The notes under the pieces were generated by a model. It had not been told where the DNA came from. It made no database searches and saw nothing but the letters and a program-made list of their open reading frames with translations. A stretch of 64,000 nucleotides of DNA from Blastomyces gilchristii SLH14081 (lineage: Eukaryota; Ascomycota; Eurotiomycetes; Onygenales; Ajellomycetaceae), in contig NW_003101667.1 in assembly GCF_000003855.2 (NCBI RefSeq), positions 1,103,638 to 1,167,637 of the forward strand, given 5' to 3'. Every line of letters begins with the position of its first letter. Positions within the stretch are counted from its first letter, which is position 1. Position numbers and translations under genes: made by a program. Positions 56,690-64,000 of the stretch are shown here, piece after piece.

Positions 56690-57344
56690 GGGGTATACTG
56701 ATTTTATAGTTGTTGATGTGCTGTTGACTCGTTGTCCACTGATTATGTATTGAATGCTGTTGCCGAGGTATCTTTTTGTATCGTTCTGCTGGGGATGGGC
56801 CAGATTGAGAGGGGTAGTACAGGGGTGAGACTTGGTGTTGAAGTCTAGATACACTGGCAGCGGACCGTGGAGGTTGCACTTCAGAAGAGTCCGTTGATTA
56901 TGTGCTTGATATTATCGCCGAGGTATCTTTTTGTATTTTTCTGCCGGGGATGGGCCAGATTGGGAAGGGCGGTACGAGGGTGAGACTTGGCGATGGTGTT
57001 TTGGAACATCAAAGATGGACAGGGTTTTCGCGGAGGTCACTCCTCGGATATCTCCACAACTACAGGTCGGGGATCTTCCAAAATCGAGAAGATTGGTGCA
57101 TATGGCTAGGTCACTTCACCTTACAATTTGTATGGCACTCTGGCCCGGGGTTGTGGTGTGGTAGGGGAGAACGGGGGATAATCCCACACAGGAGCTTCGA
57201 ACAACGTCCGGTTCACGTTTGGCTGGATAACTCCACCACCACACGGGGTATGCGGTCGGCGATGGGGTCAAAATGCTCGTATGATCGAGGGCTTTTCGAT
57301 GGATCTATCGGCGGGTTCTTATTCGAAAAATCGAGCGAGTTCGT
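56690..57344 (-). promoter_or_regulatory. GC-rich LINE-C 5' region with tandem units
   Basis: Counterpart of 6380-7080. Two related units (about 56740-56850 and 56900-57000) with GGGATGGGCCAGATTG and AGGTATCTTTTTGTAT words. It keeps CpG sites that the body has lost. The 160-codon plus frame at 56902-57384 is antisense and fortuitous. Confidence 0.6.
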
Positions 57345-57357
57345 TATTATTGAGAGA

Positions 57358-59385
57358 GTTTTGTGCAAGAATCTGTTATTGTAGTACAGAATAACTTTTC
57401 TAGAGCTTTCTTGATATCAGTCAGACTGATGAAATAGATTGATATATAATTCTGCTGTCAGTGACTTTGTCAGCAGTTTTGATGACTTCTTTTTCAGAGC
57501 ATTTTATAAGCATTGACAGAGATCTGTGTCAGATTCATAGTCTTATGAATATCATCTTCATGAATTCTATCATTATTAGAAAATATTAAACTCCTGTTTC
57601 AAGTGTTCAATAAGATACCTTGTTCAGATAGTTAGGCAAGTTCTAACATCAGATTATAATCAAGATTATCAACTTCATATATGTAGATGTCTTCACACTG
57701 ATGTTCTCTGATATCTATGTTTAGTTTCATCATGTAACAGATGCAAACATCTTTTGAATCATTGAATTCTGTGAGAAGTCAGGGTTTTGATAAGAGAATA
57801 CACTGAAGATTATAATATCTTACAACTGAAGATTTTATCATTGCATAGTAGCATAGATCACTGTCTATCATGGCTTTCATATTATACATGTTATTAACCA
57901 CAGTAGATACAAGAATCACATTCATTGTCATTTTCTCTTCAAATCATTGTCATCTGATCTCTTCAAGCTTCTGTTTGTGAATTTAAACAGAAGCTAATCT
58001 TTTCTCTGTTTCACTAAGATATTCTTGTAGTTATCTTTCAAATCTTCCTTCACTGCAATGTGATTGACATGAACAGACACTGATTCATCTTTCAAACAAG
58101 AAGACACTGATCTTTCTCTTGATTGAGAAGGCATATAGGTCAATCAACAGTTAAAAGTAATGTGTTCTGATCAGTTACAGTTAATGCATATTTTATGTTG
58201 ACATTAATCAGCAACTTCTTCAGAAGTGATCTCAGGAACTCAGAAGCCTGTTTGAACAGCAGAAACTCTTGCTTGTGTGTAGACATTTAAGTCTACTCAA
58301 TCCATGATATTTGCATCATTGTTATTCTTCAGTGCAGATGTGTGAGTGACTGAGTTATTTCTCAGCACAGGTGTGTGAGTGTAATGTCTTCTGCCACTGT
58401 TCTGTATACTCTTGAGCTTGATAAGACAGTCATTCAATGTTCAGAGCTGTGTGCAGAAACCTTTATAAGTCTGGTCTTCATCTACACTTACAAGGGTCTG
58501 TAAGAGTTCAAAAGTTAATGTCTTCTTGAGTATACTAATCTTCATTTGATTCTCTCAAGATTGATCACCTGCTTCTAGAATCTTGGTGTTGAAGTCAGAA
58601 ATGAATGTTGTAAGAGAAGTGTTTCTCTATCAGACACTCTGTAATCAATCTAACACTTTCTGTTGCATGGCAGTGTCTCAGAATGGAACATCAAGATGTT
58701 TGATAATATTGTCAGGTATTTACAATACTGATTCACATGCTTTCATTCATGAATAAAACTTCTGTTTCATGCGATTCTTCAATTATTCATTGATATATCA
58801 ATCTTGATTGATTAATGAACTGATAGCATCTTCATCTACACTCAGTTTCACAAGCATTTTCATTCTTCATGATGAGTAGAGAGTGAGATCAGAAGCATTA
58901 AAATATGTAGAAGCATCTAAGCATTCTTTCAGTACTTTTATATTCAATTCTGTAGATATTGAAATTGCATGAGTTTCTTGTTATAATAATCATTGAATCT
59001 CTTCATATTGGCATTGTTAAGTTGCATGCATATCAGCTATTTGTTATTGTTGTAATTTCAACATTACTCAGAGCCACTGTGGCATCATGTCTATACTCAC
59101 ATTTGAGAGTTTCATATTATCATTAGACATGGTTATATCAATCATTGAATGTGTAATTGTATGAATATCTCATACATCTAAGGTCAGAACTCTCAGGTCT
59201 TTCACTGACATTCTCTTTGTAAGATCTTATTACAGGGCCAGAGTGACTGATGAGCAAGCTTCTATCTGAGAACTCAGTGTCTGCTTAACTGTTTAACTGT
59301 TTCTCTATTTCTTACATATTATTATGTGTTCAGATATCTTGATGAGTAATCATTTCTAATAAGAAGACAATGAACATTTTTCTAG
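57358..59385 (-). pseudogene. Gypsy-D gag, protease and RT start, remnant
   Basis: The minus strand reads a gag zinc knuckle near 58140-58200 (CINCN.SEHITFNC; Trp is TGA) followed by 'MPSQSRERSVSSCLKDESVSVHVNH'. The protease region is at about 57.5-57.9 kb and the RT start at 57.36-57.5 kb, continuing left of LINE-C. It aligns base by base with Gypsy-A 17.2-18.38 plus 25.51-26.37 kb. Confidence 0.75.
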
Positions 59386-59695
59386 TGTAAGAGGCCTACA
59401 CTGAATAGATCAGTATTATATTGATAGGTCTTATATAACAAAGAGAAAAATGTTAGAGAAGGAAAAGAAAGAGAAAGTGCAAGAATCAGTGATTGAAGTG
59501 GATATTTATATGCATATGTAGTGGTGTACACAGTGGAGCTTCGGAGCGGAAGAATCTATACGCGTTTGTGGTGGCTGAGGATCAGCGATTGAGAATGGCC
59601 GAGAATCGGGGCATACGTGTTTGAGAATGAAGCGGTTGGAATCTGTGAAGTGTAACGGAATAGTCTATATGATTGATCGGGCGCAGCCCGCCACA
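59386..59695 (-). repeat. Gypsy-D 5' LTR
   Basis: 310 bp. The outer ~165 bp (59530-59695, U3) keep many CpG (CTTCGGAGCGG, CGCGTTTG, GGGCGCAGCCCGCC); the inner part is mutated. TATA-like ATATTTATATG near 59502-59512. Confidence 0.93.
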
Positions 59696-62600
59696 ATACA
59701 TATATTATCAGTGTAATAGTTGAATATATACTCTCAACAATTTTTCATAACTCTAGAATTAATTTAATGCATAAATTCATCAGATTATCTTGAAGATAAC
59801 AGTCAAATTCAGTTTTATAAGTATATAGTTTTATCTGATTTTCAGTTGTAATCAATGTATATAAGTTCTGTTTCAAAGTTAGTATTATAGTTCTATATAA
59901 TATGAAGTATTATTAAAGATTGTTACTTACTAGAGAATTGTATTTCACTGTCTTCATATTTTAAATATCTGCTTATTCAAATCTCTGATAGTTAACATTG
60001 TAGTAGTTTCAGACTAATTTAATATATAAGTTTCATTTCTTCTCTGTTCAATCTTGAGAAGTGTAGATATTAACTTAATAAGAGAGATTTAGTAGAGCTG
60101 CTATAGTATAATACTCTGTAAAAGATTGTTCAGTTTTACTGTAGTAATATATCAGTTTATTTCTTACAGTAATAATAGCCTGTGCTATAGTATTATCTCA
60201 GACTGAATTTCTTTTTAAGTGATTTAACTACTTCTTAAGATAAGTAAATAAACTGTTATACACTTATCAGACTGACTGCAGTATTAATATATAAGTAATT
60301 AAGACTATCTTTATTATCTTATAAAACTGAAACAGTAAATCAATTATATATTTCAACTGAGTTCACTTCATATTAGAAAGTTTCAATATCTGAATCTTTT
60401 TCTAATCAGAGTATTACACTCAATGATTAATTATCTGATACAATTGAAGAGTCTGAACAGTTATTTTATATATTGAACTTCACTATATTCTAATATTCTG
60501 TATTATATTCAGTGATATAACTGATTTATTTATTTGTTAAATATTATGAAATTATTATTATTATTTAGAGAAGATACAAATCATATTAACAATGTTTTGA
60601 ATCTGTGATATTTAAATTATTAGTCAATCTATTCAAAATTAATAGTAGTATTATTAAAAAGCATTATTAAAAAGTATTATTAAAAAGTATTATTAAAAAA
60701 TATTATCTTTTATAAAGTGAATATAAAAGTTACTTAAGTAATCACTTTCATCTTATTCTCATCTCAAGAATCAGTCATCTTATTATTCATTATCTTGATA
60801 TTAAGATTCTTTATTAGTATTTATATCACAAGTTAAATTATATGAGTAATACAGAGAATATGATCTTATTTATTATTTCAGAAATGCAAAGTCAATTTTT
60901 GCTTCAAGCTCTTTATTATAGTGTAGTTATTCACAGTATTATCAGTTGTAATTATAAGAAGACTGAGACTAATATCTTAATAGTTATTTTTAATCACTGT
61001 TATTAATATCTCTGCTATATAATTCTCAGTATGACTACTGATCAATGATTCAAATTCAATTAATGTCTCTTGATAAGTTCAGTTCTTATCAATATAATAA
61101 CATATAACTCTTATAAATACAAGATTATTTATACTAGTTCATGCATTCACTGTAAGAGATACTTTTTGATAATTCTTCAACTCTGATTCTAGATGTTATA
61201 TATTAACTTTGTAGTATATCTTAAGATTGAACTGATAACATAATCAATGTGAAATAGAAAGATTTAAATTAAGTATTTAAAGAAGTATTCAGAATTCAGA
61301 GTTTTCAATTGATTAAAGAGAAAGATTCAGAGATATATATATATGAAGTAATTATTTATAGAAGTTATCAGATGAGAGTTGTGAAATCAGAGTACTAATA
61401 TATAATTATTTTCACATGATTTTCTTCAAATTAGAAAGTTAGTATTACTAAAAATTGTTATCTGATAGAGTAACTTATCAGCTCAGTAGTAATTTTCTGA
61501 TTATTTTTCTTTTATTATTTATATTCTGATGACTTCAGATATCAGAAAATTTCATCAGAGCTATAATCAGTTTATGATGAATATTTCTGAATGAAGTTAC
61601 AGTGATTATAGCAGAGAGATGACTCTTTAGTAATCTATAATACAATTTATTGATAATTATTTCATAGTTCATCTCAATGTTTGTGTTGAGTTTTTCATAA
61701 ATTTTATAACCTGAAATCAGATATGAAGAATGAAGTGATTATTTATCATAATTGAAAGAGAGTATTCTGTGTTGAATTGTAAATAATATAGACTTTGTAA
61801 TTCACAGTGATTTCTTAAAGAGTTTGTAAATCTTCAATAGAAGTGAAAGAAGTGAAAGAAGTAAATTTAGAAGATATGATAAAGATTTAAGAAAGATAAT
61901 AATTTATTTTTAATAAAGATAATAACTAATCACTGATATATATAAGAAGAATTATTATAAGAGAAAATAATCTTCTTTCTTAGCTTAGTTATAATTTTAG
62001 TACTAACTCAGATTGAATATTATTAATATATAAAAGTAAATAAATAATCTTGATTAATCTCTGTCATATTTCTTGAAATATATTAATATTGTGAAAGAGA
62101 GTGTTACTAAATTATATTATCAGATAATATCATTAAAAATATATTAATATTATGAATATCAATGTTGAAAAAATGTTGATACTTATATATTATAGTGATT
62201 TGTGAATCATGATAGTTAAATATATATATATATATATATTATTCCTGACTTGATTACAACTTGCACAATAATTTTTGAAAACTCAAAAATAATTTTAATT
62301 ATTAATAATTATGAACTTATAACTAATTAATATAAAAAGCAAAAAACTTTTTCTACTTATTATCTTTCTTCTCTTTCTTATTCTTCTTATCATTCTTTAT
62401 AATTCACTTCTCATTCTTCTTCTTCTTCTTCTTCTGCTCATCTGAGATGATAACTATCTCAAAATCTCTCTTCACTATCTTCTCAGAGAAGAGTTTCTGC
62501 TGCTTTCTCTCAGTCAGGTCAATCTGTGTCTTAAAATTCTGCATTTTCTGATCTGCTGTCTCAGGTTCCATCTCAGTGATAAGCAGATTGACATGCTCAG

Positions 62601-64000
62601 AGAGTAGAGCTGTCTTCACAATATTCTGAATCATGAAGTGTATTTAAGACCTGAATAAGATTTTAATTCTCTTCTTCTCTGCCAGCTTCTGCCAATTAAT
62701 TAGAGAACAGAAGTATTATCAAAAATCATTATCTCTTAATAAATAAAAAACTTATCAGTTTTGACTTCTTTATCTCTTACTTTAATACTCTCTCAATCTT
62801 CTTCTACTGCTGCTTATTTACAGTAACACTCTTCTTCTCTCTCTCTCTTTTCATCTTAGTCTTAAATTATTCTCAGAACTTCTTCTGATCTTATCACTGC
62901 TGTATAAGACTTTTCACTATCTTCTTCTTCAATCTCTCACAGACAGTGTCATCTGTATTATTTCTATACTTAGTTCAGTCTAAATCTATCAGAAGTGTTA
63001 CTTAAAATTGTTATTATTCTACTTTTTTACAGAGTCTCTTCAAAGTATTATAACATGTCTTATAATCTGTCTCTTCTTACTTAAACATCTTCTTCTTCTC
63101 TTTCTTCAATCTGTGACAGTACTCACATGTCTTGATAATTCACAGAACTGCAGAATATTTGAAGAGAGATAATATAATTAGTTTCAGTGAGTGTTAAAGA
63201 GAGATAAAGACAGAAGAGACAGTCAGAAATAATATGATAATAATAGTGATAATGATGATAATAATGATAATAATGATAATAATAGTGATAATGATAATGA
63301 TGATAATAATAATGATAATAATGATAATGATGATAATAAAAGAAAAAGTGCATTGAAATATATTACTGACTTATTAAATATAAAGAGACTTAAAGAAAAT
63401 ATTAACAGCTTTCAGAGATGTATAGAAACAGCTACAGTGTTACATAGCAATATCATCTTCATTCAATACATACACTGTTGATATTCTTTGTATACAGTTA
63501 TTATATAATCTGTATCAGAGATACATGCAGAAAACAGATCTTTGTTACTAGAGTAAATAATTACAGTAATTCTCTGTTTTCATATTATAAAGATAAGTTA
63601 TTCTCATTTCTTTCTTCTCTCTTTTCTCTTCTTCAATCAATCACTAATTTCAAGCTAGTATGAAAACTATTAAAACACTCTCAGAAACTCTCAAATTGAA
63701 GAGTATAGACTAATCAAATTTTAAATGCAGAAGAAATCAAATTATCTTTCACAGATTTAATTATTCGCTTTCTTTTAAATAAAACAGCAGTTGCATCTCT
63801 CTCTTCTCTCAATCAAATGAAACATAGTCTGTGAAAAGCAAGTATCACATCAGATCATAATAATCAACACAGTCTCAACACACAGAGCTGTATATATGTA
63901 GTGTGTACTGAACTGAGAGACTGTATGAGTTGCAAACCAGCAGCAGCATCTCAGAGAGAGTCATGCAGTGTGAGAAAGCTGCAACTCTCAGTCACATGCA
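59696..64000 (-). pseudogene. hAT-2 body: transposase remnant and unrecognised Lys-rich frame
   Basis: Co-linear with hAT-1 34130-38480. The transposase C-terminal half is at about 59.7-60.56 kb (minus). The Lys-rich frame is open at 62404-62634, better preserved than in hAT-1. A microsatellite is at 63228-63340. The His/Tyr-only frame over that microsatellite is an artefact. No other gene is seen. Confidence 0.65.
63228..63340. repeat. (ATAATG/ATAATA)n microsatellite in hAT-2
   Basis: About 110 bp of ATAATGATA-type units, homologous in position to 37693-37796. Confidence 0.9.

Larger units (their letters stand above)
49654..57344 (-). mobile_element. LINE-C, full-length RNase H-bearing LINE
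   Basis: Flanked by the 13-bp duplication TATTATTGAGAGA (49641-49653, 57345-57357). It is the least mutated LINE copy here: 3' tail (ATT)n with stem-loop at the left, ORF2 50042-54004, ORF1 54028-55641, leader repeats, a 100-N gap, and the GC-rich 5' region ending ...CGAGCGAGTTCG at 57344. No SINE insertion. Confidence 0.94.
46363..59695 (-). mobile_element. Gypsy-D, chromodomain LTR retrotransposon, split by LINE-C
   Basis: Same family as Gypsy-A with longer (310-bp) LTRs: 3' LTR 46363-46672 and 5' LTR 59386-59695. The target flanks are ATATC (46358-46362) and ATACA (59696-59700), an imperfect duplication. Minus-strand order: gag 59.38-57.95 kb, protease/RT 57.9-57.36 then 49.65-48.9 kb, RNase H 48.9-48.3 kb, integrase and chromodomain 48.3-46.78 kb. 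LINE-C sits in pol. Confidence 0.92.
45806..64000 (-). mobile_element. hAT-2 DNA transposon, split by Gypsy-D, right end outside window
   Basis: Begins TAGACTGGCCGGC at 45806, like hAT-1 at 33578. 45806-46362 and 59696-64000 together are co-linear with hAT-1 33578-38480. The putative left target duplication is CTTTATAT (45798-45805) inside Copia-2 RNase H. Gypsy-D is inserted in the dimerisation-domain coding. Confidence 0.88.

Noticed and set aside
56902..57384. 160-residue plus-strand protein.
   Set aside because: Antisense to the LINE-C 5' region and crosses the LINE/Gypsy boundary.
63123..63353. 76-residue His/Tyr protein.
   Set aside because: Antisense translation of the ATAATG microsatellite.
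1..64000. TGA at Trp positions might mean a mitochondrial-type genetic code.
   Set aside because: The same frames also have TAA/TAG at Gln positions and some remaining TGG, the elements are nuclear LTR/LINE/hAT types, and the gene island uses the standard code.

Overview
The window looks like nuclear DNA of a filamentous ascomycete, most probably a eurotiomycete. Two composition classes alternate sharply. Long AT-rich blocks are poor in CG, CC and GG and consist of transposons whose reading frames are full of stops. One GC-balanced island (about 39.8-45.3 kb) holds ordinary fungal genes. In the transposons, conserved Trp codons have become TGA and Gln codons TAA/TAG, so the blocks have suffered dense C-to-T change on both strands (RIP-like), with an unusual neighbour preference.

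Layout. 1-2441: 5'-truncated LINE (minus) in a chromodomain Gypsy element (Gypsy-C, plus, 2442-4424). 5415-26873: Gypsy-A (minus, 5-bp TSD), split by a full-length LINE (LINE-B, 6380-14804, itself carrying two SINEs), by a second Gypsy family (Gypsy-B, 18385-25505) and by a 211-bp LINE tail inside its 5' LTR. 28053-39823: a composite with 81-bp outer LTRs and TSD GAATA. It contains a Copia element (28134-33577 plus 39387-39493), a third SINE, and a 5.8-kb hAT transposon (33578-39378) sitting inside the Copia LTR. 39829-45272: gene island with a small secreted Cys-rich protein gene cut by the composite, a 600-residue intronless gene, and an acetyltransferase-like pseudogene. 45273-45805: 3' end of another Copia (minus). 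45806 to the window end: second hAT copy, split by Gypsy-D (46363-59695, minus), which is split by LINE-C (49654-57344, minus, with a 100-N gap).

The host locus before invasion was about 4425-5414 + 26879-28052 + 39829-45272. Most boundaries are supported by target-site duplications, so the order of insertion can be read directly: Gypsy, then LINE, then SINE; and TRIM, then Copia, then hAT.

Main points for follow-up. (1) In three Gypsy elements the two LTRs are mutated reciprocally: the 5' LTR keeps an intact U3 and has a mutated R/U5, while the 3' LTR has a mutated U3 and a more intact end. The switch lies near the predicted core promoter, as if the mutation tract followed the transcribed interval (or spared element edges). 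(2) The SINE and the LINE share a common 3' end and TSD length, pointing to a LINE/SINE partnership. (3) The Copia has only one LTR, bounded by an 11-bp repeat at LTR/PBS junctions, as expected if a one-LTR circle recombined into a ~411-bp TRIM. All coordinates and comparisons were made by eye; no database search was run.
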